Shown here: positions 25,427 through 34,483 of the stretch, in pieces
Layout: every line of letters begins with the position of its first letter
How positions within the stretch are numbered: position 1 is the stretch's first letter
Assembly (NCBI RefSeq): GCF_000384115.1
Contig: NZ_KB913029.1
Location: 2,080,907 to 2,144,906, forward strand
Reading direction: 5' to 3'
Length of the DNA stretch: 64,000 nt
DNA from: Sporichthya polymorpha DSM 43042
Lineage (GTDB): Bacteria > Actinomycetota > Actinomycetes > Sporichthyales > Sporichthyaceae
The notes under the pieces: model-generated
Database searches by the model: none
Told to the model about the DNA's origin: nothing
Seen by the model: the letters and a program-made list of their open reading frames with translations, nothing else
Program-made: the position numbers and the translations under genes

Positions 25427-26169
25427 TGGAGCCTGTCGTGACGCAGACGAACAAGTGCAGCGGCGGCCCGCCGGGGCCCACCAGCGCCGAGCGGGTTGTG
25501 ACCCTACTCGCCGCCGCCCATTCCCTGACGGTGGCCACCGGCGAAGCTCGCGAAGAGTTCGCCGGGCTGCACTCCCTCGACGCCGTCGGACGACTTCTCC
25601 TCTGGGCGCCTGCGCATTCCTGCGTGACACAGGTTCTCGAAGTCACCGGAGGCGACGTCGAGGCCTGCATCGAGATCACGGACGTTGCCGCAGTGGCTGT
25701 CCGAGACCGGGTCCGTGCGCGTTTGACGGCACACGGCTGGCTAAGCCTAATGCACCGCGACGAGTGCTACGGCACCCCCGAGCTGGTCCTGGAGCTGGAC
25801 AGCGTCCACCTGACCGAGCGGGGCCGGGTGAGTGTGCTCACTCCGGACGAACTCGTGCGCGCCGACGTCGACCCGCTGGCGGTCCAGGAGGCGGACGTCC
25901 TGATGCACCTGGCCGACGCCCATCCCGAGGCCGTCGACCAGCTCACCCGACTCGTCCACCCCGACGTCCTGCAGTCCGCGACGCGGGTCCTCCCGCTCGC
26001 CCTCGACCGCTACGGGATCGTCCTGCGCATCGAGCGCCTCTCCGGCCACCGCGACGTCCGGCTCCCGTTCCCCCACCGCGCGGTCGACACCGTCTCCGCC
26101 CAGCGCGGTCTCGGCGCCCTCCTCGCCGAGGCGGGCCGCCGCGCCCGCCGCTGTCGCGCCCAGCACTGA
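25426..26169 (+). CDS. DUF2470 domain protein, probable iron/heme-related
   Basis: A 247-residue protein. The C-terminal DUF2470-like domain is recognisable from residue about 145 (ADVLMHLADAHPEAVDQL, then VLPLALDRYGIVLRIE and VRLPFPHRAVDTVSAQ). DUF2470 occurs at the C-terminus of HugZ/HutZ-type heme-utilisation proteins. The N-terminal 140 residues resemble the split-barrel half of such proteins, but no heme ligand can be assigned with confidence. The ATG at 25426 is given; GTG 25438 is equally likely if the transcript is leaderless. The iron box overlaps the start, pointing to iron-regulated expression. Confidence 0.72.
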   Translation: MEPVVTQTNKCSGGPPGPTSAERVVTLLAAAHSLTVATGEAREEFAGLHSLDAVGRLLLWAPAHSCVTQVLEVTGGDVEACIEITDVAAVAVRDRVRARLTAHGWLSLMHRDECYGTPELVLELDSVHLTERGRVSVLTPDELVRADVDPLAVQEADVLMHLADAHPEAVDQLTRLVHPDVLQSATRVLPLALDRYGIVLRIERLSGHRDVRLPFPHRAVDTVSAQRGLGALLAEAGRRARRCRAQH

Positions 26170-26202
26170 CTCCGGACGCGACCAGGTTCGGGCGCAACGA
26201 CG

Positions 26203-26235
26203 GAGCGCCGTCACCCGCGGGGGGTGGCGGCGCTC
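26203..26235. terminator. Hairpin between convergent genes
   Basis: Arms 26203-26216 and 26222-26235 pair over 14 bases with one G-U and a five-base loop. It lies between the convergent DUF2470 gene (ends 26169) and the first RTX gene (ends 26301), so it can serve both. Confidence 0.65.
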
Positions 26236-26300
26236 GTCGCGCGGCACAGTCGGGTGGAGGAGTGCGACCGACTGCCTGAGGGGAGCCGCTTCGGAGGGGC

Positions 26301-27356
26301 TTACGGGTTCTCGGTGTCCGTCCCGGACCCGCCGTCGATGACGTCGTCGCCGGCGTCACCGTTCAGGGTGTCGTTCCCGGATCCGCCGAAGATCGTGTCG
26401 TTCCCGTCGCCGCCGTGGACCACGTCGTTGCCCGACCCGGCGCAGATGACGTCGTCGCCGCCGTTGCCGTAGATCGTGTGGTGCCCGCTGCCGGCGTTGA
26501 TGACGTCGGGACCGTCCGTGCCGTTGATGACGCCCCCGCCGGATCCGCCCTGAATCGCGCCGGGCACGTCACAGGCCGAGGCGCCCGGGCTCGACGGTGC
26601 CAAGGTCGGGTCGGTGTAGGTGATCGTGATCCGGCCGGGGGCGCCCTGCGGCGCTGCGGCGTAGGTGGTGGTGGTCGGGCCGAAGCTCGCGCCGCCGGCG
26701 CCGCTTCCGCCGACCACCGCGCCGTTGTCACCGCCGCCGCGGGCGTTGTTGGCGGCGCTCACCGCGCCGCCCCCGCCGCCGCCCGCGTTGGCCAGGTCGG
26801 CGTTCTCGCCCGCGCGTGACCCTGCGCCGGCGTTGACGTTGCCGCCGAGTGCGCCGTTGGTCCCCGGGCCGCCCGGTGCGAGAGGCCCTGCCGCCCCCAC
26901 GCCGCCCGCGCCTCCGTTGGCCTGCGGGTGGCCGGCTCCGCCGCCCCCGCCGCCGGCGAGGAGCACGGTGCCGCCGGCGCTGACGAGAGAGCCGGCGCCG
27001 CCGTCGCCGCCGTCGCCGTTCCCGGTGCCGCCGGCCGAGCCGTCCATGCCGTTGCCGCCCACATCAAGGGTGTAGGCCGCTGCGGCCGGGTTGAACGTCG
27101 CGGTCGCGATGGCTCCGCCGCCGCCGAGGGCGCCCTGGGCGGTTTCGCCGGCCTCGCCCTGCGCGGCGATGGTGACCGCCGGAATTCCGGCGGGGACGTT
27201 GAAGGTCGTGTCCGCGGTGTACACGCACGTCACGGTGGTGCCGGCGTTCGTGCAGCCTGCCGGCAGCGCGGCCTTCGCGGCCGGGGAGAAGAGCAGGACA
27301 GCGCCAGGGATCGCGAGTACGGGAGCCGCGAGTGCGGCGATGCGCTTGACGTGCAT
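26301..27356 (-). CDS. Secreted Gly-rich protein with RTX calcium-binding repeats
   Basis: A 351-residue exported protein. It has a Sec signal peptide to about residue 29 (AAKAALP cleavage region), a short N-terminal domain with one Cys pair, then a long Gly/Ala-rich tract around residues 95-235 with many GGAGG-type units, reminiscent of PGRS-type low-complexity regions. From about residue 290 there are tandem GGxGxDxxx nonapeptides (GNGGDDVIC, GSGNDVVHG, GDGNDTIFG, GSGNDTLNG), which form a calcium-binding parallel beta-roll. There is no type I secretion gene nearby and the signal peptide implies Sec export. The start is ATG 27356. The role may be adhesive or structural. Confidence 0.75.
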   Translation of the reverse strand: MHVKRIAALAAPVLAIPGAVLLFSPAAKAALPAGCTNAGTTVTCVYTADTTFNVPAGIPAVTIAAQGEAGETAQGALGGGGAIATATFNPAAAAYTLDVGGNGMDGSAGGTGNGDGGDGGAGSLVSAGGTVLLAGGGGGGAGHPQANGGAGGVGAAGPLAPGGPGTNGALGGNVNAGAGSRAGENADLANAGGGGGGAVSAANNARGGGDNGAVVGGSGAGGASFGPTTTTYAAAPQGAPGRITITYTDPTLAPSSPGASACDVPGAIQGGSGGGVINGTDGPDVINAGSGHHTIYGNGGDDVICAGSGNDVVHGGDGNDTIFGGSGNDTLNGDAGDDVIDGGSGTDTENP

Positions 27357-27581
27357 GAGAACTCCAGGCAGCAAGGCGCTCGCAGCAGCCGCGGACGACG
27401 GGCGCGGTCCGTGCTTGCGGGCGCGACGCCCAGTCCGTCCCAAAGGCCACATGGGGCGCATTCAGTAAAGGCGCCACCATGAATTCACCAAAGGCACATC
27501 CGTGCCAAGCGGCGTACTCCGTTCGATATCACCCCACGAGCCCCACCGGTACCGGGCGGTTCGGGCGGGTCGGGTGGAGCG

Positions 27582-28424
27582 TCAGGAGGCCTTCAGCTCG
27601 ATGTTCCGCAGGGTGTTGCGGCCGGAGTTGCCGTTGCCGCGGTCCGTGCCCGCGCCACCGTTGAGGATGTCGTTGCCGCCGCCGCCGTAGAGCCGGTCGT
27701 TGCCGGTGCTGCCGCGGAGGTCGTCGTTGCCGGCGCCGCCGCGAATCTCGTCGTTGCCCGAGCCGCCGGCGATGGTGTCGGCGCCGTCGTCGCCGAACAG
27801 GCGGTCGTGGCCGGCGCCGCCGACGATGATGTCGTTGCCCGCGCCGCCGCAGATGATGTCGTTGCCGCCGCGGCCCTCGATGATGTCGTTGCCACCGCGG
27901 GCGACGATCACGTCGTCACCGGGGGAGCCGATGATCCGCTCGGCCTTGCTGGAGCCGACGAACGTCGCCGCCTTGCCACCGCAGGTGTACTTCGCGGGCG
28001 GCGGAGGCGGGGTGTTGCCCTCCTTCACCGTGATGGCCGGCGAGCACTTGCGCTCGGGTTCCTGGCCGGACTCCTTCACGTCCACGCCCCACGAGTAGGT
28101 CCCGGCGGGGCTGATGTTGTTCACGGTGAAGGTGTACTGCGAACCCTTGTCCGCGCCCTCGAAGACCTTGCTCGAGAGCGGGGTGCCGTTGTTCTGCATC
28201 GGGTTGCCGGCGCAGGTGCCGTTCTGGAACAGGTGGATCTGCACCGTCGCGGGCTTTGCCACGTCCGAGGTGATCTTCACCGTGACGGCGATCTTGCCGC
28301 CGACGACGCCGTCCGCGGTGGTGTAGGTGAGCTCGGCAGCGTGCGCCCCGGGGGCCGCGAACGCGCCCACGCAGGCCATGGTCGTCAGGACCACTCCGGA
28401 GCGGGAAAAGGTCTTGAGGGTCAC
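27582..28424 (-). CDS. Secreted protein with RTX calcium-binding repeats
   Basis: A 280-residue exported protein starting at GTG 28424, preceded by GGAGG. The signal peptide ends near PGAHAAELT. Residues about 30-140 form an Ig-like beta domain with two Cys (FQNGTCAGN, ERKCSPA), followed by a Pro linker. The C-terminal part has at least eight GGxGxDxxx repeats (GRGGNDIIC, GGAGNDIIV, GGAGHDRLF and so on) expected to bind calcium. It diverges from the glycyl-tRNA synthetase gene. The architecture resembles its neighbours at 26301 and 31660, but the N-terminal domains differ. Confidence 0.78.
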   Translation of the reverse strand: MTLKTFSRSGVVLTTMACVGAFAAPGAHAAELTYTTADGVVGGKIAVTVKITSDVAKPATVQIHLFQNGTCAGNPMQNNGTPLSSKVFEGADKGSQYTFTVNNISPAGTYSWGVDVKESGQEPERKCSPAITVKEGNTPPPPPAKYTCGGKAATFVGSSKAERIIGSPGDDVIVARGGNDIIEGRGGNDIICGGAGNDIIVGGAGHDRLFGDDGADTIAGGSGNDEIRGGAGNDDLRGSTGNDRLYGGGGNDILNGGAGTDRGNGNSGRNTLRNIELKAS

Positions 28425-28534
28425 GAGCGGCCTCCGTGGAACGGACAAGATTCCTGATACCGGGGCGAAGCCTGCCATCTCGGGGCGCCCGAGCGGAGCA
28501 CATCGGCTCACTAGACTCGCCAAGCCGATCAAGG

Positions 28535-28556
28535 CTGACCAGGACTCGCTGGTCAG
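28535..28556 (+). promoter_or_regulatory. Short hairpin upstream of glycyl-tRNA synthetase
   Basis: CTGACCAG (28535-28542) and CTGGTCAG (28549-28556) form an eight-base stem with a six-base loop, 26 bases before the start codon. It could be a leader hairpin or a protein operator. It lacks the length and conserved sequence of a T-box. Confidence 0.35.
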
Positions 28557-28581
28557 AGCTTATGGGGACGGGACTGTTCGC

Positions 28582-31560
28582 ATGTTGACAATGCAGGACG
28601 CGCTGCTGGCGCTGACCAGCTACTGGACCGAGCGCGGCGCGATGATCGTGCAGCCGATGAACACCGAGGTCGGCGCCGGTACCGCGAACCCCGCGACGAT
28701 GCTGCGTGTCCTCGGCCCGGAGCCGTGGAAGGTCGCCTACGTCGAACCGTCGGTCCGTCCGGACGACGCGCGGTACGGCGAGAACCCGAACCGCATCCAG
28801 ATGCACACGCAGTACCAGGTCATCCTCAAGCCGGAGCCGGGCGACCCGCAGCAGCTCTACCTGGGCAGCCTCGAGGCCCTCGGTGTCGACACCCGGGCCA
28901 ACGACATCCGGTTCGTCGAGGACAACTGGGCGCAGCCGGCCATCGGCGCCTGGGGGTTGGGCTGGGAAGTCTGGCTGAACGGCATGGAGATCACGCAGTT
29001 CACCTACTTCCAGGCCGTCGGCGGTCAGACGCTCGACCCGGTCTGCGTCGAGCTGACCTACGGCATGGAGCGCATCCTCATGGCGCTGCAGGGCGTCGGC
29101 CACTTCAAGGAGATCGCCTATGCGCCGGGCATCTCCTACGGCGAGGCCTTCGGTCAGGCCGAGTACGAGATGAGCCGCTACTACCTCGACGACGCGGACG
29201 TCGCGACCAACCGCCGCCTGTTCGAGGACTACGCCTCCGAGGCCAAGCGCATGGTCGAGGCGAAGCTGCCCGTGCCCGCGCAGATCTACGTGCTCAAGTG
29301 CTCGCACGCGTTCAACGTCATGGACGCCCGCGGGGCCGTGTCGACGACCGACCGCGCCGCCGCGTTCCGGACCATGCAGCGACTCGCCCGCGAGGTCGCG
29401 GAACTCTGGATCGAGAAGCGGGCCGAGCTCGGGCACCCGCTGGGTCTGCCCACCGAGTCGACGCCACCGCCGCTGCCCGCGACCGGCACCGTCCCGACCG
29501 GGCCCGCGCCGTTGGTGTTCGAGATCGGCGTCGAGGAGATGCCGCCGCACGAGTGCGGGAACACCGTGGCCGCGGTCCGCGAGGCGCTGACCACCGCGCT
29601 CGCCGGGACCGGGCTCGTGCACGGCGAGATCACCGTCGACGCGACCCCGCGCCGCGTGGTCGCGACCGTCGCCGACGTCGCCGCCCGCGAGGAGGACTCG
29701 CGCAGGACGGTCAAGGGCCCGAAGGTCGCCGCCGCCTACGACGCCGACGGCAACCTCACCAAGGCCGCGCAGGGCTTCGCCAAGGGCCAGGGCGTCGAGG
29801 CCGACGCGCTCGAGCGGATCACGATCGACGGCGTCGAGTACGTCGGCGTCAGCAGCGAGGTCCAGGGCCGCCCGGCGGTCGAGGTGCTCGCCGAGATCCT
29901 CCCGAAGATCGTGACCGGCCTGCGGTCCGAGAAGAACATGCGCTGGAACGCGCCCGGGCTCTCGTTCACCCGGCCGATCCGCTGGATGCTCGCGCTGCTC
30001 GGCGAGGCCGTCGTGCCCTTCCAGGTCGCGAACATGGCGAGCGGCCGCGAGACCTGGGTGCACCGCAACGCGGACGCCCCGATCGTGGGCGTGCGCTCCG
30101 CCGCCGAGTACGCGCAGGTGCTCACCGACAACAACATCGTGCTCGACACCGCGGCCCGCCGCGCCCAGATCGTGACGGGGGCTCAGGAACTCGCCGCGTC
30201 GGTCGGTGGCGTCGTCGACATCGAGGGCGAAACCGACGTCGTCGACGAGGTGACCAACCTCGTCGAGTCGCCGAACCCGATCCTCGGTGAGTTCGAGGAG
30301 CGCTACCTCGAGCTGCCGCCGGACATCCTCGTCACCGTCATGCGCAAGCACCAGCGCTACCTACCGGTGCGCAACGCAGAGGGGGAGCTGCGGAACCACT
30401 TCGTCGCCGTCGCGAACGGCGAGTGCGACCGCGACGTCGTGCGCGCGGGCAACGAGGCCGTGCTCCGGGCGCGGTACGAGGACGCGTCGTTCTTCTGGCG
30501 CGCGGACCTGCAGGTGCCGCCGGCCGAGTTCCGCACGCGCCTGGACAAGCTCACCTTCGCGGACAAGCTCGGCTCGATGGACGACCGTGCGACGCGCATC
30601 CAGAAGCTCGCGCTCGAGCTCGCGAAGTCGGCCGACCTCTCCGCGGACGAGCTCGCCACGCTGACCCGCGCCGGTGAGCTGGCGAAGTTCGACCTGGCGA
30701 CGGAGATGGTCGTCGAGCTCTCGAAGCTCGCCGGGATCATGGCGCGCGAGTACGCCGTGCGCGCCGGTGAGACCCCCGAGGTCGCGACCGCGCTGCACGA
30801 GATGGAGATGCCGCGCTCGGCCGGCGCGGCGCTGCCGACGACGATCCCGGGCGCGTTGCTCTCGCTCGCGGACCGGCTCGACCTGCTGGCCGGCCTGTTC
30901 GCCACGGGCGCCGAGCCGAAGGGGTCCTCGGACCCGTTCGGCCTCCGCCGCGCGGCCCTCGGCGCCCTCGCCGTGCTGCGCGCGCACCCGCGGCTCGCGT
31001 CGATCACGATCCCGGCCGGGCTCGCGCTCGCCGCGGCGCAGCAGCCGGTCGAGATCCCGGCCGACGCGATGGAGAAGGCCGCAGCCTTCACCACCGGCCG
31101 CTACGAGCAGGCCCTGCTCGACGCCGGGCACCCGCACAAGCTCGTCCAGGCGGTGCTGCCGCTGGCCGATTCCCCGGCGCGCGCGGACGCCACGCTCGCG
31201 GAGCTTCCGGCGCTGGTCGACGACCCGAACTTCGCGGCGCTGGTCGAGGCCGTGCTCCGGATCCGTCGCCTGGTGCCGGCCGACGTCACCGCCGGCCACG
31301 ACGCGGCGAAGTTCGAGGACCCGGCGGAGAACGCCCTCGCCGACGCCCTCGCGAAGGCACAGGCCGAGTTGGGTGACAAGCCGTCAGATCTGCCGGCCTT
31401 CGTGGCCGTCGGGACTGGCCTGGTCGCCCCGATCAATACGTTCTTCGACGCGGTGCTGGTCATGGCCCCGGACCCCGCGGTCAAAGCCAACCGGCTCGGT
31501 CTGCTCGCCGGCGTCCGGGACCTCTCCGAGGGCCTGGTCGGCTGGGAGGCCCTGGCCTGA
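28582..31560 (+). CDS. glyQS: Glycyl-tRNA synthetase, fused alpha and beta subunits
   Basis: A 992-residue single chain. Residues 1-290 are the catalytic alpha subunit (MQDALLALTSYWTERGAMIVQP, then FVEDNWAQPAIGAWGLGWEVW). A Pro/Thr linker spans about 291-311. Residues 312-992 are the beta subunit (VFEIGVEEMPPHE, then RNAEGELRNHF and the C-terminal HD-like and anticodon-binding regions). It charges tRNA-Gly. This is the bacterial alpha2beta2 type fused into one gene, of the length known from Chlamydia, whereas most familiar actinobacteria use the shorter alpha2 enzyme of about 460 residues. The start is ATG 28582 with a GGGGACGGGA stretch upstream; ATG 28591 is an alternative. Confidence 0.93.
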   Translation: MLTMQDALLALTSYWTERGAMIVQPMNTEVGAGTANPATMLRVLGPEPWKVAYVEPSVRPDDARYGENPNRIQMHTQYQVILKPEPGDPQQLYLGSLEALGVDTRANDIRFVEDNWAQPAIGAWGLGWEVWLNGMEITQFTYFQAVGGQTLDPVCVELTYGMERILMALQGVGHFKEIAYAPGISYGEAFGQAEYEMSRYYLDDADVATNRRLFEDYASEAKRMVEAKLPVPAQIYVLKCSHAFNVMDARGAVSTTDRAAAFRTMQRLAREVAELWIEKRAELGHPLGLPTESTPPPLPATGTVPTGPAPLVFEIGVEEMPPHECGNTVAAVREALTTALAGTGLVHGEITVDATPRRVVATVADVAAREEDSRRTVKGPKVAAAYDADGNLTKAAQGFAKGQGVEADALERITIDGVEYVGVSSEVQGRPAVEVLAEILPKIVTGLRSEKNMRWNAPGLSFTRPIRWMLALLGEAVVPFQVANMASGRETWVHRNADAPIVGVRSAAEYAQVLTDNNIVLDTAARRAQIVTGAQELAASVGGVVDIEGETDVVDEVTNLVESPNPILGEFEERYLELPPDILVTVMRKHQRYLPVRNAEGELRNHFVAVANGECDRDVVRAGNEAVLRARYEDASFFWRADLQVPPAEFRTRLDKLTFADKLGSMDDRATRIQKLALELAKSADLSADELATLTRAGELAKFDLATEMVVELSKLAGIMAREYAVRAGETPEVATALHEMEMPRSAGAALPTTIPGALLSLADRLDLLAGLFATGAEPKGSSDPFGLRRAALGALAVLRAHPRLASITIPAGLALAAAQQPVEIPADAMEKAAAFTTGRYEQALLDAGHPHKLVQAVLPLADSPARADATLAELPALVDDPNFAALVEAVLRIRRLVPADVTAGHDAAKFEDPAENALADALAKAQAELGDKPSDLPAFVAVGTGLVAPINTFFDAVLVMAPDPAVKANRLGLLAGVRDLSEGLVGWEALA

Positions 31561-31566
31561 CCACTG

Positions 31567-31641
31567 CGGGATGACGTCCCGCACGGGGGTCGTGTCAGCC
31601 CGCAGGAGGGCCGACACTCGCCCCGGCGGGACGTCATCCCG
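31567..31641. terminator. Large stem-loop between convergent glyQS and RTX genes
   Basis: Arms 31567-31582 and 31626-31641 are perfectly complementary over 16 bases. CCAC (31561-31564) and GTGG (31646-31649) can extend the stem outward. The 43-base interior has a further partial pairing. It starts seven bases after the glyQS stop codon and ends 18 bases before that of the RTX gene, so it probably terminates both. Confidence 0.72.
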
Positions 31642-31659
31642 TCCGGTGGAGACCGGCGG

Positions 31660-33111
31660 CTACGGCACGGTGTGGGTCTCGACGCCGACGTAGGTGTCGA
31701 TGCCCGGGCCACCGAAGCCCGTGTCCTTGCCGCGGCCGCCGCGCAGGACGTCGTCGCCGCGGTTGCCGTACAGCTTGTCGTCGCCGCGGCCGCCGCTGAC
31801 CCGGTCCGCCCCGTTGCCGCCGCGAACCGTGTCGTTGCCCTGCTGGCCGAACACGCGGTCGCTGCCCGCGCCGCCGTACAGACGGTCGTCGCCCGCGCCG
31901 CCGTAAATGCGGTCGTCACCTCCGCCGCCGCGGACCTTGTCGTTGCCGTCGCCGGCGCAGATCAGGTCGTTGCCGCCGCGGCCACGGATGACGTCGTTGC
32001 CACCGAGGCCGACGATGACGTCGCGGCCGGCGGTCCCGGTCAGGACGTCGTCGCCCGGGGTGCCGACGATCGTGGCCTTCTCGCCCCGGCAGGTGCCGGT
32101 GGCCGCCGGCGGGGTCGGCACGACCGGGTCGGCGCCCGCGAAGACCGCCACGGCCTCGCCGCAGACGTTCGCGCCGTCGAGCGTCTTCGCCCCGCACGTC
32201 GAGTTGTCGGACGCGGCCGCGACGCGGCCCTCGGACTTCTCCGAGGCCGGACGGTTCCGCGGCTCCGGCTCGCTCGCGGCCATCACGTCCACGTCGCCCT
32301 CGTCGTCGTCAACGGCATCGGTGGCGATCGCCAACGGCCGGTAGTCGGCCGGGAACGTGTCGAAGTAGGTGTGGGCCGTGTTCTCCCAGTCCGGCAGGTC
32401 GGCGGGCACCAGACCGGGGAAGCTCGCGCCGGGTGTCCGGACCAGGTGGACGTCGTCCATGTGGGTGTCCGGCACGACGGTGAACCCGGTGCCGGCCGAG
32501 CTGAGTTTGTTGCTCAGGGTCGTCCAGGCTTCGTCGCTGTCGAAGCACCCCGGGCCGAAGTAGAGCCCGGTCGCGCCGGGCTTCGCGCCGGCGAAGGTGA
32601 GTGCAGCCTCGACGAAGTGCTCGGCCGGGGCCGTGGCCGGGTTCCCCTCCTCGGTCGGACTCGCACCGCCCGTGTAGTGGTACGACGGGTCGAGGCCGGA
32701 CAGGACCCGGTTGCCGACGATCTTGTTCGCCGGCGTGGCCCCCATGACGACCGGCGCCCAGGTGTCCCAGTTGGCGACGGACTCGCTGAGATCGCCGCAT
32801 TCGTTGTCGCCGACGATCAGCAGTTGGTACTTCGCGAAGGCGGCGGCGCTCATGCCGGCCCAGGTCTCCCCGTCGACGACGGTGACGGTGAAGCCGGCTC
32901 GTTCGGCGGCGTACTGCTCGAGGCTGATCGGCGTCTCACCCTTGGTGATGCCGACACCGGTCGTGACGGTGTCGCCGTTGATCAACGCGGACCTGGGCAC
33001 GAAGCCCGGGGCCGCGGCGGTGGCGGTCGAGTTGAGCGAGGTCAGCCCGCTGAGGGCGAGGACCCCGGCGGCGAGCCCGAGCAGGGCGCGGCCGGATCGT
33101 GCTCGTTGCAT
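31660..33111 (-). CDS. Secreted protein with Rossmann-like domain and RTX repeats
   Basis: A 483-residue exported protein. A signal peptide runs to about residue 33 (LNSTATAAAPG). Residues about 45-275 alternate strands and helices (AERAGFTVTVVDGETW, YQLLIVGDNECGDL, WAPVVMGATPANK) in a manner like class I glutamine-amidotransferase-like or flavodoxin-like domains; no catalytic triad is clear. A linker with four Cys follows, then from about residue 350 ten or more GGxGxDxxx nonapeptides for calcium binding. The start is ATG 33111 with AGAAGG upstream. It is the third RTX protein around glyQS and may be a cell-surface hydrolase or binding protein. Confidence 0.75.
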   Translation of the reverse strand: MQRARSGRALLGLAAGVLALSGLTSLNSTATAAAPGFVPRSALINGDTVTTGVGITKGETPISLEQYAAERAGFTVTVVDGETWAGMSAAAFAKYQLLIVGDNECGDLSESVANWDTWAPVVMGATPANKIVGNRVLSGLDPSYHYTGGASPTEEGNPATAPAEHFVEAALTFAGAKPGATGLYFGPGCFDSDEAWTTLSNKLSSAGTGFTVVPDTHMDDVHLVRTPGASFPGLVPADLPDWENTAHTYFDTFPADYRPLAIATDAVDDDEGDVDVMAASEPEPRNRPASEKSEGRVAAASDNSTCGAKTLDGANVCGEAVAVFAGADPVVPTPPAATGTCRGEKATIVGTPGDDVLTGTAGRDVIVGLGGNDVIRGRGGNDLICAGDGNDKVRGGGGDDRIYGGAGDDRLYGGAGSDRVFGQQGNDTVRGGNGADRVSGGRGDDKLYGNRGDDVLRGGRGKDTGFGGPGIDTYVGVETHTVP

Positions 33112-33359
33112 ATGTGTGTTCCTTCTGTGCAGTGGCGGGCAGCGCCGTCCGGCGCCTGCCCGGGTGCGGACCGATGGCCGCGCACGGCGAGTCCGCGACC
33201 GGACCCCCGTTGGCCCACCGCGTCCCCCCGAGTGGGTGAGGCTAGGTCGCCCGCGTCGACGGGTCGAGCGAAAGCCGCCGTTCGGGTCGCGCGTGTCGGA
33301 CGACGCGATCAGGTAGAAATCGAGACAGGTCCGTCCCGGCACGACGAGGAGTCCAGAAG

Positions 33360-34442
33360 ATGCACGAAGTACGCGCGGTCGTTGCCAGGAGCAAGGGTGC
33401 TCCGGTCTCGGTCGAGACGATCCTGGTTCCCGATCCCGGCCCCGGTGAGGCGCTGGTCAAGGTCGAGGCCTGTGGGGTCTGCCACACCGACCTGCACTAC
33501 CGCGAGGGCGGAATCAACGACGACTTCCCGTTCCTGCTCGGTCACGAGGCCGCCGGCCGCGTCGAGGCCGTCGGGGACGGCGTGACGGACCTGGCCCCGG
33601 GTGACTTCGTCATCCTCAACTGGCGCGCGGTGTGCGGCGAGTGCCGCTCCTGCAAGCGTGGCCGGCCCTGGTACTGCTTCGCCACGCACAACGCGAAGCA
33701 GAAGATGACGCTCACCGACGGCACCGAACTCTCGCCGGCGCTCGGCATCGGTGCCTTCGCGGAGAAGACGCTGGTCGCCGCGGGGCAGTGCACGAAGGTC
33801 GACCCGGCGGCCCCGGCCACCGCGGCGGGCCTGCTCGGCTGCGGCGTCATGGCGGGCATCGGTGCGGCGATCAACACCGGCAACGTCACGCGCGGGGACT
33901 CGGTCGCGGTCATCGGCTGCGGTGGGGTCGGCAACGCGGCGATCGCGGGTGCCCGCCTGGCCGGCGCGCGCAAGATCATCGCCGTCGACATCGACGACCG
34001 CAAGCTCGACATGGCCGTCAAGCTCGGTGCCACGCACACGGTCAACTCGAAGAACACCGACGCCGTCGAGGGCATCCGTGCGGCGACCGAGGGCAACGGC
34101 GCGGACGTCGTCATCGAGGCCGTCGGCCGGCCCGAGACCTACAAGCAGGCCTTCTTCGGTCGCGACCTCGCGGGCACGGTGGTGCTGGTCGGTGTCCCGA
34201 CGCCGGACATGGTGCTGGACCTGCCGATGATCGAGGTCTTCGGCCGCGGCGGTTCGCTCAAGTCGTCCTGGTACGGCGACTGCCTGCCCTCGCGGGACTT
34301 CCCGATGCTCATCGACCTGTACCTGCAGAAGCGGCTGGACCTCGATGCGTTCGTGTCCGAGACCATCGGTATCGACGACGTGGAGAAGGCCTTCGAGCGC
34401 ATGCACCACGGCGACGTGCTCCGCTCGGTCGTCGTCTTCTGA
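33360..34442 (+). CDS. mscR: S-(hydroxymethyl)mycothiol dehydrogenase-type zinc alcohol dehydrogenase
   Basis: A 360-residue medium-chain dehydrogenase that would oxidise the adduct of formaldehyde and mycothiol (or reduce S-nitrosomycothiol) with NAD. Catalytic zinc ligands are C41 and H62-E63 ([10 protein letters not shown]); the structural zinc Cys are C92, C95, C98 and C106. The Rossmann motif is [13 protein letters not shown] near 185-197. Length and sequence agree with the mycothiol-dependent formaldehyde dehydrogenase group. It begins at ATG 33360 after a GAGG-type site and is followed by a metallo-beta-lactamase gene, a common pairing in actinobacteria. Confidence 0.87.
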   Translation: MHEVRAVVARSKGAPVSVETILVPDPGPGEALVKVEACGVCHTDLHYREGGINDDFPFLLGHEAAGRVEAVGDGVTDLAPGDFVILNWRAVCGECRSCKRGRPWYCFATHNAKQKMTLTDGTELSPALGIGAFAEKTLVAAGQCTKVDPAAPATAAGLLGCGVMAGIGAAINTGNVTRGDSVAVIGCGGVGNAAIAGARLAGARKIIAVDIDDRKLDMAVKLGATHTVNSKNTDAVEGIRAATEGNGADVVIEAVGRPETYKQAFFGRDLAGTVVLVGVPTPDMVLDLPMIEVFGRGGSLKSSWYGDCLPSRDFPMLIDLYLQKRLDLDAFVSETIGIDDVEKAFERMHHGDVLRSVVVF

Positions 34443-34483
34443 CGCACCGTCCGCTTCGCCACTCCGACCAAGGACTCCTTCTG

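Noticed and set aside
26301-28000. Short regularly spaced DNA repeats resembling a CRISPR array
   Set aside because: The period is 27 bases and in frame; it encodes RTX nonapeptides.
28425-28581. Possible T-box riboswitch before glycyl-tRNA synthetase
   Set aside because: Only a short 8-base hairpin; no T-box consensus, specifier loop or room for the long leader.
27916-30351. 811-residue minus-strand open frame across glyQS
   Set aside because: Antisense to a well-defined synthetase and reads partly out of frame through an RTX gene.
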